Below are positions 55,902 to 62,846 of a stretch of 64,000 bases of DNA, in pieces. Every line of letters begins with the position of its first letter. Position 1 is the first letter of the stretch. A program made the position numbers and the translations under genes. Location of the stretch: positions 1-64,000 of the forward strand of contig NZ_LMND01000007.1 in NCBI RefSeq assembly GCF_001423265.1. The letters run 5' to 3'. The stretch comes from Methylobacterium sp. Leaf108. GTDB taxonomy: Bacteria > Pseudomonadota > Alphaproteobacteria > Rhizobiales > Beijerinckiaceae. Under the pieces are notes generated by a model. That model was given only the letters and a program-made list of their open reading frames with translations. It was not told where the DNA came from and ran no database searches.

Positions 55902-57830
55902 ATGTCGCTTCTCCGGTCGCCACACGATGCGCGCCACCCCGAGGTCGAGGCGCCCGAGATCCGGGACGAGCCCGGCCTCGCCGCGACCCTGGCCCGCCGC
56001 CGGATGGCGCTGGCGCTGGCGACGCTGGGCACCGCCGGCGCCATCGCCGGGCTGGCCCTTGCCGCCTACGGCCGCCCGGTGGGCGCCCTCGGCTGGAGCG
56101 TGTTCACGCTGTTCGCCCTCGTGATGACCTGGCAGTCCTTCGTCGCCTGGCAGTACCTCTACGGCCTGATCGCCGCGGGAATGGGCGCGCGTGCCCAATC
56201 GGCGCTGGAACGGCGCGCGGCCACCGTGCCGGCCCGGGCCTCGGGCGAGAGCCGCACCGCCGCCGTGGTGGCGATCCATGCCGAAGACGCGGTGGCGGTG
56301 TTCTCCGCCCTGCGCGTCATGGCCCGCTCGCTCCAGCGCGAGGGCGGGCACGGCGAGGACATCGACCTGTTCGTCCTGTCCGACACCCGCGACGGCGCCA
56401 TCGCCGCGGTGGAGGAGCACGAGTTCGCGCGCATCACCGCCTGGGCGGCGCAGAACGGGCCCGGCCTGCCGCGGTTCCGCTACCGCCGCCGCGAGCGCAA
56501 CACCGGCCGCAAGGCCGGCAACATCACCGAGTTCTGCAAGACCTACGGCCCCGAGTACGACTTCATGATCGTGCTCGATGCCGACAGCCTGATGACCGGG
56601 GCCACCATGCGCCGCCTCGTGCGGCTGATGGAGGAAGCCCCCGCGGTCGGCCTGATCCAGACCGTCAGCTACGCCGCCGGCCGCGACACCCTGTTCGCCC
56701 GCATCCAGCAGTTCGCGGTGCGGCTCTACGCGCCGCTGGCCATCCGCTGCCTCGAGACCTGGCAGGGACCGGACGGGAGCTACTGGGGCCACAACGCGAT
56801 CCTGCGGATCGAGGCCTTCGCGCAGAACGCCGAGCTGCCGGTGCTGCCGGGGAAGGCGCCCCTGGGCGGCGAGATCCTGTGCCACGACATCGTCGAGGGT
56901 GCCCTCCTGCGCCGGGCCGGCTGGGAGGTCCGCCTCCTGCCGGAGATGGGCGGCACCTGGGAGGAGATGCCGACCAACCTCGTCGATCTCCTCGGCCGCG
57001 AGCGCCGCTGGTGCCAGGGCAACATGCAGCACCTGCGGGTGCTCGGCATGCCGGGCCTGCGCGGCGCCAGTCGCTGGCACCTGGCCGTGGGCATCCTCTC
57101 CTACCTCGCCTGCCCGCTGTGGCTGGCCTTCCTGGCCGCCGCCGGCACGCAGGCCGCCCTCACCGGCGACCTCGGCCTGCTCGCCTACGGGCTGACCGGC
57201 ACCGGCCCCGCCGCCCATGCGCTCGCCGTCCTGACCATCGGCACGATGGCTCTGCCGAAACTGCTCAGCCTCGGCCACGTCCTGGCCTCGGCCGAGCGCC
57301 GGGCGGCCTTCGGCGGCACCCGCTCGCTGCTGATCAGCGCGGCTCTCGAACAGGTGGTCTGGGTGCTGCTGTGGCCGGTGATGACGCTGTTCGCCGCCGG
57401 GGCCGTGGCCACCACCTTCCTCGGCCGGGTGGTTCGCTGGGACGTCCAGGTCCGCGACGACCGCCAGGTGCCCTGGCGCGAGGCCTGCCGCCTGCAGGCC
57501 GACGCCCTGGTGGTGGGCGCCGTGCTCGCCGGGCTCCTCGTCTATGCCGGCGACCTCTGGCTCGCCCTGTGGCTGGGCCCGATTGCCCTCGCCCTTCTCA
57601 CGAGCCCCGCCCAGAGCGTGCTCACGAGCCGGGCCGACCTCGGCCGCGCCGCCCGGTCCCGCGGGCTGTTCCTCACCGCCGACGACACCGCCCAGGCGCC
57701 CGAGCTCATCGATCTCGCCCAGAGCCGGGGCGGCGCCCCTGCCGCCGCGGGCGGGCAGCCGGGGCGCTCCGCCCGCGCCGGCGAGCCGGTCTGGCGGCCG
57801 GAAGAGGTGCGGGCGGGCTCGCCGCACTGA
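55902..57830 (+). CDS. opgH: glucans biosynthesis glucosyltransferase OpgH
   Basis: A 642-residue inner-membrane GT2 enzyme that polymerises glucose from UDP-glucose into periplasmic glucans. Two membrane spans (about 35-90) precede the catalytic domain with VVAIHAEDA, DLFVLSDT, NTGRKAGN, IVLDADSLMTG (DxD-type), GSYWGHNAILR, CHDIVEGALLRRAGW and ERRWCQGNMQHL (the QxxRW-type motif). Several helices follow. An upstream in-frame ATG at 55848 would add 18 residues. Neither start has a clear ribosome site, so I prefer the one giving MSLLRSPHDA. Confidence 0.92.
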   Translation: MSLLRSPHDARHPEVEAPEIRDEPGLAATLARRRMALALATLGTAGAIAGLALAAYGRPVGALGWSVFTLFALVMTWQSFVAWQYLYGLIAAGMGARAQSALERRAATVPARASGESRTAAVVAIHAEDAVAVFSALRVMARSLQREGGHGEDIDLFVLSDTRDGAIAAVEEHEFARITAWAAQNGPGLPRFRYRRRERNTGRKAGNITEFCKTYGPEYDFMIVLDADSLMTGATMRRLVRLMEEAPAVGLIQTVSYAAGRDTLFARIQQFAVRLYAPLAIRCLETWQGPDGSYWGHNAILRIEAFAQNAELPVLPGKAPLGGEILCHDIVEGALLRRAGWEVRLLPEMGGTWEEMPTNLVDLLGRERRWCQGNMQHLRVLGMPGLRGASRWHLAVGILSYLACPLWLAFLAAAGTQAALTGDLGLLAYGLTGTGPAAHALAVLTIGTMALPKLLSLGHVLASAERRAAFGGTRSLLISAALEQVVWVLLWPVMTLFAAGAVATTFLGRVVRWDVQVRDDRQVPWREACRLQADALVVGAVLAGLLVYAGDLWLALWLGPIALALLTSPAQSVLTSRADLGRAARSRGLFLTADDTAQAPELIDLAQSRGGAPAAAGGQPGRSARAGEPVWRPEEVRAGSPH

Positions 57831-57846
57831 TACCCGCGGGGTCGCC

Positions 57847-58275
57847 CTACTTCCCGGCGGGCCTGCCCAGGACGTCGATGGGGTTGGTGCGCTGCTCGGG
57901 AGCCGGCTGGACCGGCGTCGTCCGGCTCGGCTTGCCCTTGACGCCGTCGGTGCCGGTGCCCTGGTTGCCGCTGGCCAGTTCGAGGCAGGTGACCATCTCG
58001 ACGTAGCCCGGCGAACCGCCGAGCTGGGCCTGCTTGCCGCATTGGGTCTTGGCCGCCGGGGTGAACTCGCCCCACCGGCGCTTGACCTCGTCCCTCGCCT
58101 CACGCTCGGAGCGCAGACAGCCGTCCCGGCTCTCCTTCTGCGTGCCGGTGCTGATCGACCCGGCCGAGCGGCAGGTGGCCTCGAGGTCGAGGTCGGGGGG
58201 CGCGCCCTGCGCATGCAGCGGCTGGGCGAGCGCGACGAGGACGGCGGCGCTCGTCAGGAGGCGGTGGAGGGTCAT
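57847..58275 (-). CDS. small secreted cysteine-containing protein, unknown
   Basis: A 142-residue protein with a signal peptide (MTLHRLLTSAAVLVALAQPLHAQ). The mature part has four Cys: LEATCRSAG, RDGCLRSEREARDEVKRRWGEF, KTQCGKQAQLGG and MVTCLELASG. They could form two disulfides in a small helical periplasmic domain. The tail is Pro/Thr-rich. I do not recognise a named family with confidence. Its start is 60 nt from the stop of the PLP-enzyme gene, on the same strand. Confidence 0.75.
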   Translation of the reverse strand: MTLHRLLTSAAVLVALAQPLHAQGAPPDLDLEATCRSAGSISTGTQKESRDGCLRSEREARDEVKRRWGEFTPAAKTQCGKQAQLGGSPGYVEMVTCLELASGNQGTGTDGVKGKPSRTTPVQPAPEQRTNPIDVLGRPAGK

Positions 58276-58334
58276 GGGCTGGCGGTCTCGCGAGAAGGGC
58301 CCTCCCCAACGCGCGAGGGGGGAATTCGATCGCG

Positions 58335-59504
58335 TCAGGATTGCAGCGCCGCGTTGAGATCGGAAAACAGGTCGTCGCCGTCCTCGATCCCCACCGAGAG
58401 CCGCAGTAGGTCCGGCGGGCACGGCGTGCCCGGCCCCTCGACGGACGCGCGGTGCTCGATCAGGCTCTCGACGCCACCGAGCGACGTCGCCCGCTTCCAC
58501 AGCCGCACCCGCGCCGCCGCGGCGATGGCCGCCGCCTCGCCGCCCGCCACCCGGATCGAGAGCATGAAGCCGAAACCGCCCTGCATCTGCCGGGCGGCGA
58601 CGGCGTGGCCGGGGTCCTCGGGCAGGCCCGGATAGAGCACCCCCGTGATGCGGGGATGGCGCGAGAACCGCTGCGCGAGATCGGCGGCCGTGGCCGATTG
58701 GGCCGCCACCCGCAGGGGCAGGGTGCGCAGGGAGCGCATCAGCAGGTAGGCCTCGAACGGCCCGAGGATCGCCCCGCCCCCCGAACGGATCGCCCCGATC
58801 CGCTCCCAGGTGGCGTCGCGGATGGCGGTGGCGAGCACCCCGGCGACCACGTCGGAATGGCCGTTGAGGATCTTGGTGGCCGAATGCATCACGATGTCGG
58901 CGCCGAGCGCCAGCGGCCGGGTGTGGATCGGCGAGGCGGCGGTGGAATCGATGGCCAGACGTGCCCCGGCTTCATGCGCGATGGCCGCGGCCGCGGCGAT
59001 GTCGGTGATGGTCCAGAGCGGATTGCCGGGGGTCTCGATCCAGACGAGCCTGGTCCGGCCCGGCCGCATCGCCGCCCTGAGGGCATCGAGATCGTCCATG
59101 GCGACGGCGTCGATCTCGAGACCCCGCCGCGGCGCCTCGGCCATGAGCCAGCGGCGCAGGCCCCAGTACATCACGCGCGGCACCACCACGTGGTCGCCGG
59201 GTTCGAGGGCGCCGAACACCGCGGTGGCCGCGGCCATGCCGGAGCCGAACAGCATCGCGGCCGGCGCGCCCTCGAGCATCGCGACCACGGCTTCGCATTC
59301 GCGCACCGTGGCGTTGTCGGGCCGGGCGTAGGAATAGCCCGAGCTGTAGCCGTTGTCGGGATCGCGCAGGAAGGTGGTGGAGACGTGGAGCGGCGCCACC
59401 ACCGCCCGCGTCGCCGGGTCGACGGCGCCCATCGCCTGCGCGGCGAGGCTGCGCCGCGCCCACACCGGACGGCCGGCCTCGTCGGGCGGGTCGGACTGCG
59501 TCAT
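58335..59504 (-). CDS. trans-sulfuration PLP enzyme (cystathionine gamma-synthase / beta-lyase family)
   Basis: A 389-residue fold-type I PLP enzyme. YARPDNATVRECEAVVAMLEG and LFGSGMAAATAVFGAL form the phosphate-binding region, and WIETPGNPLWTITDI and AIDSTAASPIHTRPLALGADI (PLP Asp) follow. MHSATKILNGHSDVVAG has the Schiff-base Lys, and WKRATSLGGVESLIEHRAS is the C-terminal signature. It may be a cystathionine gamma-synthase, beta-lyase or O-acylhomoserine sulfhydrylase; the sequence alone does not decide. A tandem repeat lies directly upstream. Confidence 0.9.
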   Translation of the reverse strand: MTQSDPPDEAGRPVWARRSLAAQAMGAVDPATRAVVAPLHVSTTFLRDPDNGYSSGYSYARPDNATVRECEAVVAMLEGAPAAMLFGSGMAAATAVFGALEPGDHVVVPRVMYWGLRRWLMAEAPRRGLEIDAVAMDDLDALRAAMRPGRTRLVWIETPGNPLWTITDIAAAAAIAHEAGARLAIDSTAASPIHTRPLALGADIVMHSATKILNGHSDVVAGVLATAIRDATWERIGAIRSGGGAILGPFEAYLLMRSLRTLPLRVAAQSATAADLAQRFSRHPRITGVLYPGLPEDPGHAVAARQMQGGFGFMLSIRVAGGEAAAIAAAARVRLWKRATSLGGVESLIEHRASVEGPGTPCPPDLLRLSVGIEDGDDLFSDLNAALQS

Positions 59505-59526
59505 GGTCGATGCTCCTGGCGAGGCG

Positions 59527-59585
59527 GTGTCGATCGGACTGTGTCGATCGGGCCTTGTCGATCGGGACTTGTCGATCGGGACTTG
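59527..59585. repeat. four tandem copies of a ~14-bp unit (TGTCGATCGGGACT)
   Basis: Consecutive units are TGTCGATCGGACTG, TGTCGATCGGGCCT, TGTCGATCGGGACT and TGTCGATCGGGACT, then a decayed TGCAGAACGGG. The run lies 23 nt upstream of the PLP-enzyme start and 77 nt upstream of tspO, in the shared divergent promoter region. Each unit contains the palindrome CGATCG. Confidence 0.85.
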
Positions 59586-59661
59586 CAGAACGGGATCGGG
59601 ATCGCAAGCTCAGGCGTGACGCGCGGGCCCGCCCCGCCCCATCTGGAGAACCCGCGGTTCC

Positions 59662-60177
59662 ATGACCACCGTCACGAGGGTGCCGAGCGCGCCGCCTCCC
59701 CTGTTTCCGCGCCTCGCCCTGGCGATCCTGCCGGTGACCGCCACCGCGGTGATCGGGTCGATGGCCACGACCCCCAACATCGAGGGCTGGTACGCCCACC
59801 TGCAGAAGCCGAGCTTCAACCCGCCGAACTGGGCGTTTCCGGTCGCCTGGACGATCCTCGACCTGATGATCGTCGCCTCGGCCTGGCGGCTGCTCGGGGC
59901 GCGGCCCCGCACCGGACCGACCTCGCGCGGCTGGTGGCTGGCGGTCGCCGCCTTCGCGGCGCAACTCGTCCTCAACGCCACCTGGACGCCGGTGTTCTTT
60001 TCGGCCCACGCCATGGGCGCGGGCCTCGTCGTGGTGGTGGCGCTGCTCGTGATGATCCTGTGGACGATCCGAGCGAGCTGGCGCTACGACCGGATCGCCG
60101 CCTGGCTGCTGGTGACCTACGCCGCCTGGGTCGCCTTCGCGACCCTTCTCAACGCGGCGCTCTGGCAGCTCAACTGA
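59662..60177 (+). CDS. tspO: TspO/MBR family tryptophan-rich sensory protein
   Basis: A 171-residue outer- or inner-membrane protein with five hydrophobic helices. Family features are WYAHLQKPSFNPPNWAFPVAWTIL, LNATWTPVFFSAHAMGAG, and the Trp-rich last helix region. In Rhodobacter TspO binds porphyrins and lowers photosynthesis-gene expression in oxygen, so it may link tetrapyrrole status to the cluster 25 kb away. The ATG follows a GGAGAA about 12 nt upstream. Confidence 0.92.
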   Translation: MTTVTRVPSAPPPLFPRLALAILPVTATAVIGSMATTPNIEGWYAHLQKPSFNPPNWAFPVAWTILDLMIVASAWRLLGARPRTGPTSRGWWLAVAAFAAQLVLNATWTPVFFSAHAMGAGLVVVVALLVMILWTIRASWRYDRIAAWLLVTYAAWVAFATLLNAALWQLN

Positions 60178-60192
60178 GCGCGGGCCGCCGCC

Positions 60193-60302
60193 TCATCCCA
60201 TTTCCGGTTGATCACTTCGTGATGCGGACATGGGCTTCGCTCAGGCGCCGCGCGGGCTCGGTGATACGGTTCCCGCTTTTGATCCAAGCGGAAACCGTAT
60301 CA
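60193..60302 (-). repeat. dispersed 108-bp element, copy C (inverted)
   Basis: Read on the minus strand it begins TGATACGGTTTCCGCTTGG and shows the palindrome with AACCGTATCA, then CGCGCGGCGCCTGAGCG, AGCCCATGTCCGCATCACGA and TCAACCGGAAATGG, the same order as copies A and B. Its first three bases are the stop codon of ohr. Confidence 0.88.
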
Positions 60303-60722
60303 GGCCGCCGAGATGTCGACCTGGATGTTGCCTCGGGTGGCGTGGGAATAGGGGCAGACCACGTCGGCGCGCTTGACGAGGTCGGCGGCGACCTCGGGGT
60401 CGATGCCGGGCAGGGTCGCCTTGAGGGTCACCACGAGGCCGAAACCGGCGCCGTCGTCGCGCTGGCCGATGCCGACGGTGGACTCGACCTTGGCGTCGTC
60501 GGAGATCTTCACCTTGTCCTTGGCCGCCACGAACTTGATCGCGCCGAGAAAGCAGGCGGCGTAGCCGGCCGCGAAAAGCTGCTCGGGGTTGGTGCCGTTG
60601 CCGCCGCCGCCGCCGAGCTCCTTCGGAGTGGAGAGGCCGACGCTGAGCGCGCCGTTGTCGGTGGCCGCTGAGCCTTCGCGGCCGCCGGTGGCATGGGCGT
60701 GGGCGGTATAGAGAGCCTTCAT
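60300..60722 (-). CDS. ohr: organic hydroperoxide resistance protein Ohr
   Basis: A 140-residue OsmC-family thiol peroxidase that reduces lipid and other organic hydroperoxides. The two catalytic cysteines are Cys57 (YAACFLGA) and Cys123 (VVCPYSHATRGN), and NPEQLFAAGYAACF is the family signature. The gene is read away from ohrR across a 760-bp gap. Its expression is expected to be derepressed by peroxide through OhrR. Confidence 0.96.
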   Translation of the reverse strand: MKALYTAHAHATGGREGSAATDNGALSVGLSTPKELGGGGGNGTNPEQLFAAGYAACFLGAIKFVAAKDKVKISDDAKVESTVGIGQRDDGAGFGLVVTLKATLPGIDPEVAADLVKRADVVCPYSHATRGNIQVDISAA

Positions 60723-60854
60723 GTCGATCTCCTGGTTGTGCGCGGGGGCCGGCTGTCGCGTGGGACGGTGGCGTCGGTAAAAGGCCCGAGGGCGGCCTGC
60801 CGTTCCGCGCCGATGCGGTGACCGGACGCGCCGACCGCCGCCTTGCCTCAGAAC

Positions 60855-60868
60855 CAGATTGTGCGCAA
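60855..60868. promoter_or_regulatory. putative OhrR operator upstream of ohr
   Basis: GATTG-TGCG-CAATC is a perfect 5-bp inverted repeat with a 4-bp centre, in a locally AT-richer patch 133 bp upstream of ohr. MarR/OhrR proteins bind such palindromes. A related half (GGATTGTGCCGCATG) occurs near 61395, upstream of ohrR. The distance from ohr is longer than usual, so this is only a candidate. Confidence 0.4.
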
Positions 60869-61095
60869 TCGAGTTCGTTGCAAGGGGGCGCGTGCGCTCC
60901 ACCGCGACGGCGTGCCCGTGCCAGGGACGGGTACCGTGGAACTCCGAACCCGGGTCGACGACGCGCCGAGCGAAACGGCGAGCCGTACCGGTCACGCCCC
61001 CTCCCCGTCTTTCCGGGGCGCCGCGCAGGCGAACCCGGAACCCGGAACCCGGGGCCGCCGACGCAAGCCGTCTTGGACGCATGTGGTGGTCCTGG

Positions 61096-61125
61096 ATTCC
61101 GGGCCCTGCTCCCCAGACCCGGAAT
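61096..61125. repeat. ATTCCGGG inverted repeat of intergenic type
   Basis: ATTCCGGG (61096-61103) and CCCGGAAT (61118-61125) form an 8-bp stem with a 14-nt loop, in a context (CCTGGATTCCGGGCC...GACCCGGAATGA) often seen in alphaproteobacterial intergenic repeats. Confidence 0.55.
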
Positions 61126-61199
61126 GATGGGAGCGTGGCCGTCTCGGCCGCACGCGATGACAGTCCGCTGGGTTCGGAACTCTGACACGATCCCCAAAA

Positions 61200-61223
61200 G
61201 GCAATCGGGTGAACCCGATTGCC
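61200..61223. repeat. palindromic repeat, copy 1 (GGCAATCGGGT-GA-ACCCGATTGCC)
   Basis: An 11-bp perfect stem with a 2-nt centre. A 23-bp stretch is repeated identically at 61357-61379. Confidence 0.8.
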
Positions 61224-61356
61224 CTGGGGGGTCTGACTCGCCTCAAGCGCCGGCGGCCGCCTCCGCGGCTCTGGCCATCGCTCCGCTCGACGCTTTGTAG
61301 GATGGATGTTCTGCAACACCCGCTTCGCGAGGCGCACTTCGCGCCCGCACGATCGA

Positions 61357-61379
61357 CAATCGGGTGAACCCGATTGCCC
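61357..61379. repeat. palindromic repeat, copy 2 (CAATCGGGT-GA-ACCCGATTG)
   Basis: A 9-bp perfect stem with the same GA centre as copy 1. It lies 103 bp upstream of ohrR. The two copies are 155 bp apart in the same phase. Confidence 0.8.
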
Positions 61380-61481
61380 CGAACGATCCCCGCCCCTGGA
61401 TTGTGCCGCATGCCGGATATCCCTAAGGTCCGGAATGAATGCAAAAAATCGCGGCGACATCGCCCGGCGGAACGGCGGATC

Positions 61482-61988
61482 ATGACGGGCCGGCACACCA
61501 TCGCAACGGCGCAGGACGCCCCCGCCGAGGCGCCCCCGGCCGGGGATGCCCAGCGGCTCGACGCGCAGCTCTGCTTTGCGGTCTATTCCGCCGCCCATGC
61601 TTTCGGACGCGCCTACCGCGCCCTGCTGGCGCGCCACGACCTCACGTATCCACAATACCTCGTCCTGATGGTGCTGTGGGAAAGCGAGGGGCTGACCGTC
61701 AAGGAGATCGGCAACCGCCTCTTCCTCGATTCCGGCACGTTGACGCCCCTCCTCAAGCGGATGGAGGCGTCCGGCCACGTCCGCCGGGCCCGCGACCGCA
61801 CCGACGAGCGCCAGGTCAGCATCTTCCTGACCGCCAAGGGCAGGGAACTCGAGGGCCGGCTCGACTGCATTCCCGCCAAGGCCGGCGGGATGAGCGGGAT
61901 GAGCCCGGAGGCACGCCGCGACCTTCTCGACCTGCTCGTCGGGTTGCGCGGCTCCCTGCACGGCAGCCTCGAGTCCGACGACCCCTGA
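61482..61988 (+). CDS. ohrR: MarR-family organic-peroxide sensor OhrR
   Basis: A 168-residue winged-helix repressor. The peroxide-sensing Cys31 lies in the family segment [25 protein letters not shown], with [16 protein letters not shown] following. The wHTH is [43 protein letters not shown] second Cys129 near the C-terminus suggests the two-Cys mechanism known from Xanthomonas OhrR. The ATG follows GGCGGAACGGCGG. A longer frame from 61374 lacks a ribosome site. Confidence 0.93.
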   Translation: MTGRHTIATAQDAPAEAPPAGDAQRLDAQLCFAVYSAAHAFGRAYRALLARHDLTYPQYLVLMVLWESEGLTVKEIGNRLFLDSGTLTPLLKRMEASGHVRRARDRTDERQVSIFLTAKGRELEGRLDCIPAKAGGMSGMSPEARRDLLDLLVGLRGSLHGSLESDDP

Positions 61989-62007
61989 GGATGCCGCCCC
62001 GGACCAT

Positions 62008-62046
62008 GAAAAAAAGCCGCCTCCGATCGATCGGAGACGGCTTCGA
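62008..62046 (-). terminator. Rho-independent terminator of the cytochrome c gene
   Basis: Read leftward, AAGCCGTCTCCGAT-CG-ATCGGAGGCGGCTT with one mismatch is followed by TTTTTTT, about 80 nt past the cytochrome stop. The stem is symmetrical enough to act on ohrR transcripts too, but the T run favours the minus strand. Confidence 0.8.
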
Positions 62047-62121
62047 CGTACGGTCTCTGCACGCTAGGTCTCGGCACGTCGGTACGGATCGAACGTCCGG
62101 CCGACGCGTCGAGGGCGGCGC

Positions 62122-62481
62122 TTACTTCATGGTGGCGAGGTAGGCGATCACGTCGGCGACCTTCTTCTCGTCCTTGAGGCCGGCATAGACCATCTTGGTG
62201 CCCTTCACCTTGTTGGCGGCGGGGCCGATCAGCCACTCCTTGAGGGTGGCCTCGTCCCAGGTCAGGCCCGAGTCCTTGAGAGCGGCCGAATAGCTGTAGC
62301 CCTCGACGGAGGCGGCCTTGCGGCCCACGACGCCGGTGAGGTTGGGGCCGACGCCGTTCTTGCCGAAAGCGTGGCAAGCCTTGCAGGCCACGAATGCCTT
62401 CTCACCGGCGGCGGCATCCTGCGCCTGAGCCGACAGGGGAAGGAGCAGCGCGAAGGCGGCGCCGAGAATGAGATGACGCAT
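62122..62481 (-). CDS. class I c-type cytochrome (cytochrome c2/c550-like)
   Basis: A 119-residue periplasmic monohaem cytochrome. A signal peptide ([18 protein letters not shown]) is followed by the haem site CKACH at 33-37 and the sixth-ligand Met97 in [10 protein letters not shown], with [14 protein letters not shown] and [12 protein letters not shown] typical of small mitochondrial-type cytochromes. It could carry electrons from bc1 to oxidase or to PufC, or serve methanol oxidation. The sequence does not choose between these. It has its own terminator. Confidence 0.93.
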   Translation of the reverse strand: MRHLILGAAFALLLPLSAQAQDAAAGEKAFVACKACHAFGKNGVGPNLTGVVGRKAASVEGYSYSAALKDSGLTWDEATLKEWLIGPAANKVKGTKMVYAGLKDEKKVADVIAYLATMK

Positions 62482-62846
62482 CGATGTATTCCTCCATGTG
62501 CGGCAACCGCCGCTTGCTTATGGCCGACCGGCTTATGGCAGAGCTTGCCCGTTTGGAACAGGTCGAAACTGAGAACGCGGACCACCGGGATCCGGCGCCT
62601 GCGGCGAAAGGAAGCCCTCGCCGCCCCACGCCCGAAGTCCGCACCCGCTCGATAACCCTTTGGCGCCCGACAGGTTCGCTCTCGATGACGATCGGGGCAA
62701 AACCGCCGCGCACTTTCGCGCAACCTGCTTTAGGATGCCGATCAAGGTTCGGCTTCGCCTCGCCCTCGGACGCCCCGTTCTAGCCGGGCGATGATGAGCG
62801 AATGCTGAAGGACGGACCGTCGAGGAGCCCCCGAGGAGAACGCCCG
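62482..62846. other. divergent intergenic region, cytochrome c / glcD
   Basis: 365 bases with the starts of two divergent genes at its edges. A direct repeat GACCGGCTTATGGC / TTGCTTATGGC lies near 62512-62540, within the likely cytochrome promoter. Otherwise I see no palindrome or open frame worth calling; CGAGGAGAAC before 62847 is the glcD ribosome site. Confidence 0.45.

Larger units (their letters stand above)
60723..61481. other. long ohr-ohrR intergenic region
   Basis: About 760 bases with no credible gene between divergent ohr and ohrR. It holds a putative OhrR operator (60855), a stretch of ACCCGGA repeats (61033-61055), a TTCCGGG hairpin (61096-61125), and two identical palindromic repeats (61200 and 61357). 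Short open frames occur in all phases but have no ribosome sites and no family resemblance. Its length and repeat content suggest a site where intergenic elements have piled up. Confidence 0.6.

Noticed and set aside
60818..61300. Small proteins of 94-160 codons in the ohr-ohrR gap
   Set aside because: Several frames are open at once over the same repeat-rich bases, none has a ribosome site or a family-like segment, and the region is dominated by palindromes.
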